The notes beneath the pieces were generated by a model. It saw only the letters and a program-made list of their open reading frames with translations, was not told where the DNA came from and searched no databases. Below, piece after piece: positions 8,260-17,989 of a stretch of DNA of 64,000 nt. Each line of letters starts with the position of its first letter. The stretch's first letter is position 1. Source of the DNA: CAYUTA01 sp964447605 (GTDB lineage Bacteria; Bacillota; Clostridia; Christensenellales; CAG-138); contig CAYUTA010000003.1 of the NCBI GenBank assembly GCA_964447605.1, forward strand, positions 19,397 through 83,396, in the 5' to 3' direction. Both the position numbers and the translations under genes were made by a program.

Positions 8260-9360
8260 ATGAAGATGAAAGCATGGAAATCTTGGAGAAAGAGCACCCG
8301 CGGCGCGGCAATTACATATGCGATGGTCGTGGTTCTGTTCGTGGCCGTGCAGCTGCTTAGCGCCACCGGGAATATCTCGAGCCTCATCAAGGGTCAGCTC
8401 GTGCCCATCTGCGCATATGTGGTCATGGCGCTTTCGCTCAACCTGACCGTGGGCGTGTTGGGTGAACTGAGCCTCGGTCATGCGGGTTTTATGAGCGTCG
8501 GCGCGTTTTCCGGCGCGGTCCTGGCTGCCGGCCTGAAGCTTGGCGGCGCGCCGGACGCCGTGCGCCTGCTTTTGGCCATCGTCGTCGGCGGGTTGCTTGC
8601 CGGTGTCGCCGGCCTGTTGATCGGCATTCCGGTGCTGCGGCTGCGCGGCGACTACCTGGCGATTGTGACGCTGGCGTTTGGCGAAATCATTAAGGGCATC
8701 ATCAACAATCTGTATGTCGGCGTGGATGCAAATGGCCTGCAGGTCAGCATCCTAAACGATAACCTCAGCCTGGCGGAGGGTGGAAAGGTCATCATCAGCG
8801 GTCCGATGGGCGTTTCCGGCAATGAGAAAATCTCGACCTTTATCGCCGGGTTCCTCCTCATCATGGTGTGCCTGATCCTGATTTATAATCTGGTGGACAG
8901 CCGTTCGGGGCGCGCGATTCTGGCGCTGCGCGACAATGTGATCGCCGCCGAATCGGTGGGCATCAACATCACAAAATATAAACTGATGGCGTTTGTCATC
9001 TCTGCCGCGATGGCCGGCATGGCGGGCGCGTTATTTGCCATGAACTACTCCACGGTGGTGGCCAGCAAATTTGATTTCAACACCTCCATACTGGTGCTGG
9101 TATTCGTGGTGCTCGGCGGACTTGGCAACATGCGCGGCTCCATCATCGCCGCCACGCTGCTCACCGTGCTGCCGGAGCTGCTGCGCAAGTTCAGCGATTA
9201 CCGCATGCTCATTTACGCCATCATCCTCATTCTGATCATGCTGGCAACCAACAATCCGTCCATGCAGCAGTTCTTCGGCGGCATAGGCGGATGGGTGCGC
9301 AGGCTGTTTCGGCGGGACGTCGGCGGCAACGCCGGGAAAGGAGGCGCCGTCAATGGATAA
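8260..9360 (+). CDS. livM: Branched-chain amino acid ABC transporter permease LivM
   Basis: A 366-residue partner permease with many hydrophobic helices. Family signatures are VMALSLNLTVGVLGELSLGHAGF (as the run SLGHAGFMSVGAF), IPVLRLRGDYLAIVTLAFGE, and FVVLGGLGNMRGSIIAA near the C terminus, the EAA-like coupling loop. The ATG at 8260 is preceded by GAGG. The gene overlaps livG by 8 bases, so translation is likely coupled. A basic N-terminal stretch (KAWKSWRKSTRG) precedes the first helix. Confidence 0.92.
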   Translation: MKMKAWKSWRKSTRGAAITYAMVVVLFVAVQLLSATGNISSLIKGQLVPICAYVVMALSLNLTVGVLGELSLGHAGFMSVGAFSGAVLAAGLKLGGAPDAVRLLLAIVVGGLLAGVAGLLIGIPVLRLRGDYLAIVTLAFGEIIKGIINNLYVGVDANGLQVSILNDNLSLAEGGKVIISGPMGVSGNEKISTFIAGFLLIMVCLILIYNLVDSRSGRAILALRDNVIAAESVGINITKYKLMAFVISAAMAGMAGALFAMNYSTVVASKFDFNTSILVLVFVVLGGLGNMRGSIIAATLLTVLPELLRKFSDYRMLIYAIILILIMLATNNPSMQQFFGGIGGWVRRLFRRDVGGNAGKGGAVNG

Positions 9361-10201
9361 CATGGTGCCTGTGCCGAGCCTCGGCATCATCCCGGAGCGC
9401 GACGTGGGCAGCACGCCCATTCTCGATATCCACCATCTGGGCATCGACTTTGGTGGACTGCATGCGGTGGACGACTTCAACCTGGTCATCGGCCGCACGG
9501 AGATTGCGGGCCTGATCGGTCCCAACGGCGCGGGCAAGACGACGGTGTTTAACCTGTTGACCAATGTTTACACCCCTACGCGCGGCGTGATTCTGCTCGA
9601 CGGCGTGGATATCCGCGGCAAGAAGACGTGGCAGCTCAACAAGATGGGCATTGCGCGCACGTTCCAAAACATCCGCCTGTTTGCGCGCCTGAGCGTGGAG
9701 GATAACGTGAAAATCGGCCTGCATAACGCCTTTGCGTACTCGATGGCCGGCGGTATGTTGCGGTTCCCGTCGTATTGGAAGAGCGAGCGCAAGGCGCATG
9801 AAACCGCGCTGGAACTGCTCAAACTATTTGATATGCAGGATCTGGCCGATCATCAGGCGGGCAGCCTTCCCTACGGCGCGCAGCGCCGGCTGGAGATTGT
9901 CCGCGCGCTGGCAACCAACCCCAAGCTGCTGTTGCTTGACGAGCCCGCCGCGGGCATGAATCCGTCGGAAACCGGCGAGCTGATGCAAAACATCAAAAAA
10001 ATCCGCAACACGTTCGAAATTGCCGTCATGCTCATCGAGCACGACATGAACCTGGTCATGGGCATCTGCGAGGGCATTGCGGTGCTCAACTACGGCAAGA
10101 TCATCGCCAAGGGCACGCCAAATGAGATCAAGAGCAACCCCGTGGTCATTGAGGCCTATCTTGGCCGCCGGGAGGAGAAGGGGGGCGCGGACGTATGCTG
10201 A
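9353..10201 (+). CDS. livG: Branched-chain amino acid ABC transporter ATPase LivG
   Basis: A 282-residue ABC ATPase that powers the LivHM channel from the cytoplasmic side. Walker A is GPNGAGKT at residues 56-63. The signature region reads LPYGAQRRLEI (172-182), the LivG variant of LSGGQ, and is followed by Walker B LLLLDEP (192-198) and the switch histidine at His230 (LIEHDM). The LivG-specific insertion after the Q-loop (FQNIRLF...) is present. The first ~22 residues are an extra N-terminal extension. It overlaps livM by 8 and livF by 7 bases. Confidence 0.93.
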   Translation: MDNMVPVPSLGIIPERDVGSTPILDIHHLGIDFGGLHAVDDFNLVIGRTEIAGLIGPNGAGKTTVFNLLTNVYTPTRGVILLDGVDIRGKKTWQLNKMGIARTFQNIRLFARLSVEDNVKIGLHNAFAYSMAGGMLRFPSYWKSERKAHETALELLKLFDMQDLADHQAGSLPYGAQRRLEIVRALATNPKLLLLDEPAAGMNPSETGELMQNIKKIRNTFEIAVMLIEHDMNLVMGICEGIAVLNYGKIIAKGTPNEIKSNPVVIEAYLGRREEKGGADVC

Positions 10202-10896
10202 AGGTGGAGAACATCAACGTATATTACGGCAACATCCACGCCATTAAGGATGTAAGCTTTACGGTCGAGGACGGCGAAATCGTGTCGCTCATCGGCGCAA
10301 ACGGCGCGGGCAAATCCACGGTGTTGAAGACCATTTCCGGCCTGCTGCACTCCAAGACGGGCGATGTCCTGTTCGCCGGCCACAGCATCAAATCCGTGCC
10401 GCCGCACAGGATTGTCGCGCAGGGCGTGGCGCAGGTGCCGGAGGGCAGGCGCGTGTTCGCGCGCATGAGCGTGGAGGAAAATCTGGAGATGGGCGCGTTT
10501 ACCCGGCCGCTTTCGGGCGTGAGCGGCGCGCTTGCCAATGTGTATGAGCGGTTCCCGCGGCTGAAGGAGCGCCGCCGCCAGGTGGCGGGTACGCTTTCCG
10601 GCGGCGAGCAGCAGATGCTGGCGATGGGCCGCGCGCTGATGTCGCACCCCAAACTGATGATGCTTGACGAGCCGTCCATGGGCCTTGCGCCCATCCTGGT
10701 CGAGCAGATATTCGACATCATCCGGGAGCTCAACAAGGCCGGCACGACCATCCTGCTTGTTGAGCAAAACGCATTGATGGCGCTTTCCATCGCGCACCGC
10801 GGATATGTGCTGGAAACGGGCAAAATTGTACTTTCCGCGCCCGCGGACGGACTCATGAGCAACGATTCCGTCAAGAAAGCGTATCTTGGAGGATAG
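10195..10896 (+). CDS. livF: Branched-chain amino acid ABC transporter ATPase LivF
   Basis: A 233-residue ABC ATPase, the second nucleotide-binding subunit of the importer. Walker A GANGAGKS lies at residues 34-41, the LivF-type VPEGRRVFARMSVEENL follows at 82-98, then LSGGEQQ at 135-141 and Walker B LMMLDEP at 155-161. Its start lies inside the livG coding region (7-base overlap). A GNAT gene follows after 9 bases and is probably in the same transcript. Confidence 0.93.
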   Translation: MLKVENINVYYGNIHAIKDVSFTVEDGEIVSLIGANGAGKSTVLKTISGLLHSKTGDVLFAGHSIKSVPPHRIVAQGVAQVPEGRRVFARMSVEENLEMGAFTRPLSGVSGALANVYERFPRLKERRRQVAGTLSGGEQQMLAMGRALMSHPKLMMLDEPSMGLAPILVEQIFDIIRELNKAGTTILLVEQNALMALSIAHRGYVLETGKIVLSAPADGLMSNDSVKKAYLGG

Positions 10897-10905
10897 AAAA
10901 CAGCA

Positions 10906-11391
10906 ATGGACGTGACGATCAGGCCGTTTGCGGAAGCGGATATCGGGCAGATGCTCCGCATCTGGAACGATGTGGTTGCGGAGGGAACGGAGTTTCCGCA
11001 GCTCGAACTGCTTACAGAAAAAAGCGCCCCCGCGTTTTTCAGCGCGCAGACGCTGACTGCGGTCGCGGAGAAAAAAGGCGATATCGTTGGTTTGTATATC
11101 CTGCATCCGAGCAATGTCGGGCGGTGCGGACATATCTGCAACGCGAGCTTTGCGGTCAGGCGATCCGTGCGCGGCATGCACGTAGGCGAAGCGATGACGC
11201 GCGACTGCCTCGAGCAGGCCAGGCAGCTTAAATTCCGCATTTTGCTGTTCAACGCGGTGGTGGAAACCAATGTTCCCGCCATGAAGTTGTATGAAAAGCT
11301 GGGTTTTGTGCGCCTCGGCGCCATACCGGGCGGATTTTTGCTCAACGACGGCTCCTTTGCGGATATCTCAATGTTTTACCATAAGCTGTAG
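10906..11391 (+). CDS. GNAT-family N-acetyltransferase
   Basis: A 161-residue GNAT enzyme. Strand one reads VTIRPFAEADI, the acetyl-CoA pyrophosphate loop is RGMHVGEAM (89-97), and the C-terminal part contains ETNVPAMKLYEKLGF, the classical motif B. The overall pattern, including IWNDVVAEGTEFP near the N terminus, resembles the amino-acid/phosphinothricin-type acetyltransferase branch. The acyl acceptor is unknown. It begins 9 bases after livF, so it likely rides on the liv transcript, and is followed by a terminator. Confidence 0.85.
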   Translation: MDVTIRPFAEADIGQMLRIWNDVVAEGTEFPQLELLTEKSAPAFFSAQTLTAVAEKKGDIVGLYILHPSNVGRCGHICNASFAVRRSVRGMHVGEAMTRDCLEQARQLKFRILLFNAVVETNVPAMKLYEKLGFVRLGAIPGGFLLNDGSFADISMFYHKL

Positions 11392-11415
11392 AACGGACGG
11401 TATCTTACAAATTAC

Positions 11416-11458
11416 AAACCCTGCCTGTATCCGGCCGGCCGGCGCAGACAGGGTTTTG
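11416..11458. terminator. Terminator between convergent GNAT and flippase genes
   Basis: AAACCCTG (11416-11423) pairs with CAGGGTTT (11449-11456), with an additional inner CTG/CAG pairing, followed by a T. The A/T-rich ends on both sides would let it work in both directions for the two converging transcripts. Confidence 0.65.
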
Positions 11459-11539
11459 ATGTGCCCCGAAGCCATGACCCCCGCCGCCGGATGCAGAACC
11501 CGTCCTCACGGCGCTTTTGATGCTACCGCAAAAGCGCGC

Positions 11540-13000
11540 CTATTCCGCGGCATGCTTTGCTTTGGCGCGGTATGCGGCCAGCGTATCCAGCAGATAGCGC
11601 ATGCTGGCGTTTTTGGTAACCAGCGCAAAGCCGATATAGAACGCCGCGCCAAAAACGAGCTGAATCAGAAGTGTTGCGACGGGCGGCGTGGCCAGCAGCA
11701 GCGACAGCCCGTAAGTAAGCGCCCCCATGAGAACCGCGGGCGCGACGGAGCCGAGCAGATCGGCCATCTGCTCAAATACGGTATAGCCAAGATGCTTCTG
11801 CACCACGGGCATATAGAGAAGCACGTTGACGATCTCTGCGACCATACTTGCCAGCATCAGCGTTTCAATGGAAAACCGCTTGCAATAGAGCATGACGCCG
11901 AAGGTAATGAATTTGGTGATACAATTAAACGCCAGCGTTACGCCGCTCTTGCCGCGGGCGTTGATGGCCTGTGTTTTGGCCGACAGCGGCCAGAACAGGC
12001 AGATGACGCATACCACGCGCAAAAACGGAACAGCGGGCAGCCAGCGCTCGGTGAGCAGAACAATCACGGCCGCGTCGGCGGCGGCAAACAGGCCCGCCAT
12101 CAGCGGCGCGGTGACGAACAGGCTCAGCCGCTGGGACAGCCGCATGATGCGCTTGCTGCGCCCGGGGTCGTTTTGCGCGCGCGAAAGCGTGGTGAATAAC
12201 ACATTGTTCATCACGCCGTCGACATTGTTCATGATGACGGTCGGAAACTGGAAGCCCTTACTGTAATATCCGAGCAGCCCGGCGCTGTACGCCTTGCCGA
12301 TGATAAGATTATACATGTTGTTATACAGCGTGTTGAGCAGGTTGGCGGCAAGGATTTTTGAACTGAACGAAAGCACGCGCCGCACGGCGGAAAACGAGGG
12401 ACGCGCGCGCGGAAGCCAGCGGGTGATGAGGATGAGCAGCAGGCAGTTGACGGCGTTGCCGACGAGCGTACTGACCACCAGCGCCCATACGCCCATGCCG
12501 AGCAGCGCCATCACGATGCCCGCGGCGCCGTTGACGACATAGCCCGTCAGCGAGGCAAAAAAGCTTTTTTTATATTGCAGCTCGCGCGTGAGCAGGGCAA
12601 GCTGCACCGAACACAGGGCCAGCACGGGCAGGTTGATCGCCTGCACACGTAGCACGTCCACGAGAACCGGCTCGCCATAAAAGGAACTGATTGCGGGCGC
12701 GGAAAAAAACAGCGCTGTAAACAGGACGGCCGAAAGCAGCATGCCGCCCCAGAACGCAGAGGCGCTCTCCTGCTCGCTCAGCGTTTCCTGCTGGATCACG
12801 GCGGAGGTGAAGCCCGTCTGCACGAACACGTTGGCCAAGGTGATGAACACCGCGGCCATCGACACGATGCCGTAATCCTCCGGCAGCAGCAGCCGCGCAA
12901 GGATAAGCTGTAAAATGAAATTGACCAGCTGCGCGCAGACGCTTTGCATCATGCGCCAGCTAAGCCCCGCGATGGTGCGGCTCTTTAAGCGATCTTCCAT
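11540..13000 (-). CDS. Oligosaccharide flippase (Wzx/PST family)
   Basis: A 486-residue membrane protein with about 12-14 hydrophobic helices. It opens KSRTIAGLSWRMMQSV and LARLLLPEDYGIVSMAAVF, the standard start of polysaccharide transporters of the MOP superfamily, and has the mid-protein motif YYSKGFQFPTVIMNNVDGVM seen in Wzx/WzxC-type flippases. It would move a lipid-linked sugar chain across the membrane. It is the second gene of a pair, overlapping the upstream GT2 gene by 16 bases. Substrate unknown. Confidence 0.88.
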   Translation of the reverse strand: MEDRLKSRTIAGLSWRMMQSVCAQLVNFILQLILARLLLPEDYGIVSMAAVFITLANVFVQTGFTSAVIQQETLSEQESASAFWGGMLLSAVLFTALFFSAPAISSFYGEPVLVDVLRVQAINLPVLALCSVQLALLTRELQYKKSFFASLTGYVVNGAAGIVMALLGMGVWALVVSTLVGNAVNCLLLILITRWLPRARPSFSAVRRVLSFSSKILAANLLNTLYNNMYNLIIGKAYSAGLLGYYSKGFQFPTVIMNNVDGVMNNVLFTTLSRAQNDPGRSKRIMRLSQRLSLFVTAPLMAGLFAAADAAVIVLLTERWLPAVPFLRVVCVICLFWPLSAKTQAINARGKSGVTLAFNCITKFITFGVMLYCKRFSIETLMLASMVAEIVNVLLYMPVVQKHLGYTVFEQMADLLGSVAPAVLMGALTYGLSLLLATPPVATLLIQLVFGAAFYIGFALVTKNASMRYLLDTLAAYRAKAKHAAE

Positions 13001-13956
13001 CCCGGCCGCTCCCCGATTTTCAGCAATTTTTTAAAGGCATATACCGGCATACAGGCCAGGATCTCCGCGCGGCGGCCCTTTTCCACATCCGCCCAGATCT
13101 GCTGAAGCGCCGCCCTGTTCCGCTTGAGCAGCGCAAGCAACAGATGCTTACATTGCCAGCGGCGTATTTCGCCGGAAAAGTCGTACTTGCCCGCATAGAA
13201 CGCCTGCATGCCGCGCAGAATGTGAATCTGGTCGCCGTACTTGGCCAGATCGCTCATGATGGAATTATAATTCACCCCGCCGGGCCTTGCGATGACGCGG
13301 TAGGCGTAAAAGCAGCGGTCGAGCATATAAACCTTGCCGAAGTCCTGGACGAGCACGCAGCGCTGATAATCGTCCGCGTTGCGCGAGAGCGTCTCGATGG
13401 AATGGTATTTGTCGCCCACCAGCCGGTAGTGGTTGATAAACAGCGCGCCCGTGATTGAGAAGCGCTCGCCCTTCAAGAACTGCCGCATGGTAAAATCGCG
13501 GCCAAACAGCTTTTTTTGCGGATCATAGCCCAGCAGTCGGCCGGCTTCATCGCGCCGCTCGCGCTGGTGCGCCACGCAGGCGTAACCGGGATGCGTTTCC
13601 AAAAAACCGACGAGCGTTTGCAGCCGGTCCGCGCCGATCCAATGGTCGTCGCCGTCGAGGATGGTGAGATACTTGCCGCGGCAGAGCGTGCTGCCGGCTC
13701 GGTTGTCGAGCGCACAGCCGCCGATGTTCTCCTCCGGGAAGCAGGTGCGGATAAGCCCGGGATGTGCGGCCGCGTATTCTTCGAGCACCCCGCGCGTACC
13801 GTCGGACGAGCAGTCGTCGGCAAAAATGATTTCAATCGGGAAGTTCGTTTTTTGCATGAGCATGCTTTCCACGGCCCGCTGTACGTGCGGCCGGTGGTTG
13901 TAGGTCAAAAGGATACAGCTGACCATGATGGGCGCTTTTTCGGAGGATTCCGGCAT
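12985..13956 (-). CDS. Family 2 glycosyltransferase
   Basis: A 323-residue GT-A fold enzyme. The N-terminal Rossmann-like half shows MVSCILLTYNH (11-21), the DDCSSDGT nucleotide-binding motif (47-54) and the DxD-type metal site ILDGDDHW (99-106). The C-terminal half is not diagnostic. Start chosen at ATG 13956, preceded by AAAGGA with 7 bases between; the longer in-frame extension upstream has no domain. It probably adds a sugar to the glycan exported by the flippase that overlaps its 3' end. Confidence 0.87.
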   Translation of the reverse strand: MPESSEKAPIMVSCILLTYNHRPHVQRAVESMLMQKTNFPIEIIFADDCSSDGTRGVLEEYAAAHPGLIRTCFPEENIGGCALDNRAGSTLCRGKYLTILDGDDHWIGADRLQTLVGFLETHPGYACVAHQRERRDEAGRLLGYDPQKKLFGRDFTMRQFLKGERFSITGALFINHYRLVGDKYHSIETLSRNADDYQRCVLVQDFGKVYMLDRCFYAYRVIARPGGVNYNSIMSDLAKYGDQIHILRGMQAFYAGKYDFSGEIRRWQCKHLLLALLKRNRAALQQIWADVEKGRRAEILACMPVYAFKKLLKIGERPGWKIA

Positions 13957-14023
13957 GGGTTCGTCCTTTCTCGGCGCGGAGGGCGCGGGGAATGCGAATG
14001 GAGGCCCTGCCTCCAAACCTCCG

Positions 14024-14046
14024 CCAAAGGGGATCCCCCCCTTTGG
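14024..14046. repeat. Hairpin in the gap after the FtsX permease gene
   Basis: CCAAAGGG (14024-14031) pairs with CCCTTTGG (14039-14046) around a short GATCCCC loop. It lies between the stop of the minus-strand ABC permease and the GT2 start, so it may terminate the ABC operon, but no U-run follows it directly. Confidence 0.45.
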
Positions 14047-14151
14047 AATCCCGTGTATAACGAAAGACGGGAGCGGCCGTATGCGCGGGTTCCAAGGGGA
14101 CATTGGAACCTTGGGCCTTGGGTTGGGGGCACGGGGGGCAGAGTCCTCCTG

Positions 14152-17100
14152 CTAGTCGTTGGCCTTCATGGATTCCACCATGCTGATGCGTCTGATCTTG
14201 GGCAGCATCAGCAGCTCCACAAGGAAGGTAAACAGCAGCGTTACGGCCGCGGCAATCAAATAGCTCCTGAAATAGAGCGTGCGGCCGAACATGACCGCTT
14301 CCACCTCGGCGGTCTGAATGACAAACGCGTGCAGCCACTTGCCAAAAACAAAGCCGGCCAGCGCGCCGAAAATGCTCAGCACGGTTGTTTCACGGTAGAT
14401 ATAGCCGGCCACTTCGCGCTCATAAAAGCCGAGCACCTTGATGGTCGCAAGCTCCTTTTTACGCTCGGAAATATTGATATTGGTCAGGTTGTAGAGCACG
14501 ATGACGGCCAGCGCGCCCGCCGAGATAATGAGCACATAGATGATATAGTTGATGTTGCCGATGAGGTTGTCGAAGCTGTCCTTGATGGAGCTGTTGAACG
14601 ATACCAGCGAAACATCGTCGTCGGACAGCAGTTCCTTGGCAATGGCGTTATGCGCGGCCTCATCGTTGCTTGCGGCCTTTGCGATGACCTTGTTGTATTC
14701 GGGCGGCATATGAAACGCGGACGTATAGGCGCTTTGGCTGATAAACACATAGCTTGCCACATAATTTTCCGTGATGCCTGTGACTTTCAGCTGCGCTTCC
14801 CCGCCGTCGTCGGGGATGAGCGTGAACGAATCGCCAATGCGAAGGCCAAGCTGTTCGCACATTTTTTCGGTCAGTACAACCGAGTTCTCGTCAAACGGCA
14901 CGTCGTTGCCGCTGACGCGCTCGCGCAGCACAATGTGTTCCTTGAGCCGCTCAGGCTGCTTCGGCACATAGATGGTTGTGGATTCGGAGCCGTTGGGCGT
15001 GGTTACCGTCGCGCCCTCGTTATGCACCTCGGTATAGCTTGCGATCCTTTGCGGATCGTCAAGGTAAGCGCGAAGCGTCTCGTTTTCATTAAGCGCCTCG
15101 TCATTTTTCAGCGAGATGGTCATATCGTATTGATACAACTCTAAAAACTGCTTGTCTACGATGTCGTTGATGGAGTCGCGCAGGCCAAAGCCGGTCAGCA
15201 GCAGCGCCGTGCAGCCCGCGATTCCAAACACGGTCATATACAGCCGCTTTTTGTAGCGGAAAATGTTGCGGCAAGTCACCTTTTGCGTAAACTTGAGACG
15301 GTTCCAGATAAACGGAACGCGTTCCAGCAGGATGCGCTTGCCCTCCTCGGGCACGCGCGGCAGCATCAAAAGCGAGGGTTTTTCCTTGAGCTGCGAAAGA
15401 CAGGCCGCCAGCGTAGCCAGGGTGGTGCACAAAACCGCCACGGGCGCGATGGTCAGCGCCTCGTTCCAACGGAACGCGGTGACGATTGGCGGCAGCGTAT
15501 ACATCATGTTGTACGCCCGGCTGATTACGGCCGGCAGCACCTTGAAGCCGCCTATAATGCCGATGATACAGCCGAGCAGGCTGGCCCACAGGCTATAGCC
15601 AAGGTAGTAGAGCAGGATGCGCCGGTCTCGGTAGCCAAGCGCCTTGAGGACGCCGATCTGCGTGCGTTCCTCCTCGACCATGCGCGTCATGGTCGTCAGG
15701 GCCACGAGGGCGGCCACCAGGAAGAGGAAGATGGGAAAAACGCGCGCAATGGCGTCTATCTTCTCCGTGTTGCTCTTATAGCTGGCATAGCTGACCAGAT
15801 CGGTGCGGTCGAGTACGATCCATTCCGGCTCATCGAGATCGTCGAGCTCGCGCTGCGCGTCGTCCAGCTTCTGCTGCGCGTCGGCAATCTGCGTCTCAGC
15901 GTCCAGCTTGGCCTCGGCGTAGTCGATCTCCGCGTTATTGAGCTTGAATTCCGCCTCGGAAATCTTGATGCGGCCCTCCTCCAGCTCCTCCTCGCCTTCG
16001 TAGAGCTTTTTGCGTGCGGAGCCCAGCGCATGGCTGCCGCTTTGCTCCGCATCGTCGATGGATTCGGTCATGGCCTTAACCATATAGTCCGGCAGGCCGC
16101 CGGCCACTGCCGCAAGATCCCGGCGCGCGTCCGCGATTTCGGTGAAAAAGTCGGCCTTGCCCTGATAATACTTGCCCTTTGCGTAATTAAATTTGGCCTC
16201 GCCTTCGGCAAAGTCCTCCTTGGCGTCGCCAAGCTCGACATGCGCGTCGTCCAGCTTTTTGCGCGCGTCGGCAAGGTCTTCCTCCGCGTCCGCTCTCGCT
16301 TCGTCAAGCTCCGCCTGCGCGTCGTCGATTTCCTGCTGCGCCTCCTCCTTGACCTCGACATAGCGCAGCGTGCTGCGTTCCGCGCCGATTGGATCGAGCG
16401 CGTCGGCCATATCGTCAAGCAGGTTCTCATATGCCTTGGAAAACGCGTCCATACCATCCGTCTGCCGGAGCGCAAGGAACGCGTCGGTGTAGACGTCGAG
16501 CGCGTAACACGCCTCGCCGGCAAAGAAGACAAGCTCCACGTTGCCCGCGCCCACGCCGGAGGGCTCGGTTTCCACGGTCATGTAGTAAGGCGAACGCACA
16601 AGCCCCGTGACCGTGAACCGTTCGACGGAATAGGTGTCCGCACGGTCGTCATAATCGGGCGTTGCTTTGGAAATGGTATACGCTTCGCCCACGCTGTGAT
16701 GCTGGGTGTAAGCATTGCGGCTGAGCAGCAGCACCTCGTCCGGCGCTTCGGGCATGCGCCCTTCCACGAGCACAAAGTCGTTGAGAAACGCCTCCGTACC
16801 GCGCAGCGCAAGCGGCACGCCATACAGGCGCGAGACATAGTCCGTACCGTCGGAGCCGGTTAAAATGACGTCGGTCACATAGGCGGGCATCACGGTTTTA
16901 ACGCCGTCGAACGCATGCAGCGTTTTGATGTCCTCCTCGGTGAGGCCGAGCGTGCCCTTGACATCCACGTCCATGAGAGACGTTTCCTCAAAATACTGAT
17001 CGACGGTCAGCTTCATGTCCGGCGCGGTCGCCAGAAGACCCGCCAGAAAGCCCGCGCCGATGACGACGATGCCGAGGATGGAAAGAAATCTTGCCAGGGT

Positions 17101-17169
17101 GGAGCGGACCGCCCTGTGCTGAAGCTTGGAATAGGATTTTTTCACTGGCTTACCACTCAATTTGCGCAA
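14152..17169 (-). CDS. FtsX-like ABC transporter permease with internal coiled coil
   Basis: A 1005-residue permease. It has an N-terminal helix (about 23-47), a large extracytoplasmic region that includes a heptad-rich, Ala/Asp/Glu/Lys coiled coil (about 275-440, with repeats like DDAQAELDEARADAEEDLAD), a first FtsX core of three helices (about 490-640), a second extracytoplasmic domain, and a second FtsX core at the C terminus ending in RRISMVESMKAND. This is the large Firmicutes two-core layout and acts with the ATPase encoded just upstream (20-base overlap). Such pairs work as mechanotransmission or lipid/peptide export machines; the role here is unknown. Confidence 0.88.
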   Translation of the reverse strand: MRKLSGKPVKKSYSKLQHRAVRSTLARFLSILGIVVIGAGFLAGLLATAPDMKLTVDQYFEETSLMDVDVKGTLGLTEEDIKTLHAFDGVKTVMPAYVTDVILTGSDGTDYVSRLYGVPLALRGTEAFLNDFVLVEGRMPEAPDEVLLLSRNAYTQHHSVGEAYTISKATPDYDDRADTYSVERFTVTGLVRSPYYMTVETEPSGVGAGNVELVFFAGEACYALDVYTDAFLALRQTDGMDAFSKAYENLLDDMADALDPIGAERSTLRYVEVKEEAQQEIDDAQAELDEARADAEEDLADARKKLDDAHVELGDAKEDFAEGEAKFNYAKGKYYQGKADFFTEIADARRDLAAVAGGLPDYMVKAMTESIDDAEQSGSHALGSARKKLYEGEEELEEGRIKISEAEFKLNNAEIDYAEAKLDAETQIADAQQKLDDAQRELDDLDEPEWIVLDRTDLVSYASYKSNTEKIDAIARVFPIFLFLVAALVALTTMTRMVEEERTQIGVLKALGYRDRRILLYYLGYSLWASLLGCIIGIIGGFKVLPAVISRAYNMMYTLPPIVTAFRWNEALTIAPVAVLCTTLATLAACLSQLKEKPSLLMLPRVPEEGKRILLERVPFIWNRLKFTQKVTCRNIFRYKKRLYMTVFGIAGCTALLLTGFGLRDSINDIVDKQFLELYQYDMTISLKNDEALNENETLRAYLDDPQRIASYTEVHNEGATVTTPNGSESTTIYVPKQPERLKEHIVLRERVSGNDVPFDENSVVLTEKMCEQLGLRIGDSFTLIPDDGGEAQLKVTGITENYVASYVFISQSAYTSAFHMPPEYNKVIAKAASNDEAAHNAIAKELLSDDDVSLVSFNSSIKDSFDNLIGNINYIIYVLIISAGALAVIVLYNLTNINISERKKELATIKVLGFYEREVAGYIYRETTVLSIFGALAGFVFGKWLHAFVIQTAEVEAVMFGRTLYFRSYLIAAAVTLLFTFLVELLMLPKIRRISMVESMKAND

Positions 17170-17854
17170 TCGGCAGCGGCTGCTCGTTGAGCGTGATGCG
17201 TTGCGCCTGCCCGTTGCGGATATGTATCACGCGGTCGGCCATAGCCGTCAGCGCCTGATTGTGCGTGATGACGATGACGGTCTTGCCCGTATTGCGGCAC
17301 GTATCCTGTAATAGCTGTAAAATCGTTTTGCCCGTTTGATAATCGAGCGCGCCGGTCGGCTCGTCGCACAGCAAAATTTTCGGGTTCTTGGCCAGCGCGC
17401 GCGCAATGGAAACACGCTGCTGCTCGCCTCCGGAAAGCTGCGCGGGAAAGTTGTTGATCCGCCTGGCCAGCCCCACGTCGGTAAGCGTTTTTTTTGCGTC
17501 GAGCGGATCACGGCAGATCTCGCTTGCCAGCTCCACGTTTTCAAGCGCGGTCAGGTTCTGCACAAGATTATAAAACTGAAACACAAAGCCCACGTCATAG
17601 CGGCGGTAGGTGGTCAGCTGCCTGCTGTCGTAACCGCTGATGAGGTTGCCGTCGAGCCAGACCTCGCCCTCGTCGCAGGTATCCATGCCGCCGAGAATGT
17701 TGAGCAGGGTCGTTTTGCCTGCGCCGGAGGGGCCGACCACCACGCAGAATTCGCCTTTTTCAATGGCCAGGTTGATGTGGTCGGCAGCCGCAACGGCTTG
17801 GCCGCCCATCGTAAAATACTTACAAACGTCCTTGCAGACGAGAAATTCGGACAT
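17150..17854 (-). CDS. ABC transporter ATPase (MacB/LolD type)
   Basis: A 234-residue ATPase of the macrolide-export/lipoprotein-release group. Walker A GPSGAGKT at 41-48, LSGGEQQ at 140-146, Walker B LLCDEPTGALD at 161-171, and the H-loop in VIVITHN. GMDTCDEGEVWLDG after Walker A is typical of the group. Start chosen at ATG 17854, which follows GGAGGATCACC. The 3' end overlaps the permease start by 20 bases, so the two are cotranslated. Confidence 0.92.
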   Translation of the reverse strand: MSEFLVCKDVCKYFTMGGQAVAAADHINLAIEKGEFCVVVGPSGAGKTTLLNILGGMDTCDEGEVWLDGNLISGYDSRQLTTYRRYDVGFVFQFYNLVQNLTALENVELASEICRDPLDAKKTLTDVGLARRINNFPAQLSGGEQQRVSIARALAKNPKILLCDEPTGALDYQTGKTILQLLQDTCRNTGKTVIVITHNQALTAMADRVIHIRNGQAQRITLNEQPLPIAQIEW

Positions 17855-17989
17855 GGTGATCCTCCAAACTACGCTATCTTGTTTATTATAGAGAACCATG
17901 CAAAAAAAAGCAACGTTTCAGTCCCCTGTCGGAGCCCCATAATCGCGGAAGGATGTGGTAAATTTGTGTCGTTTTTGCGGCAAAACAAG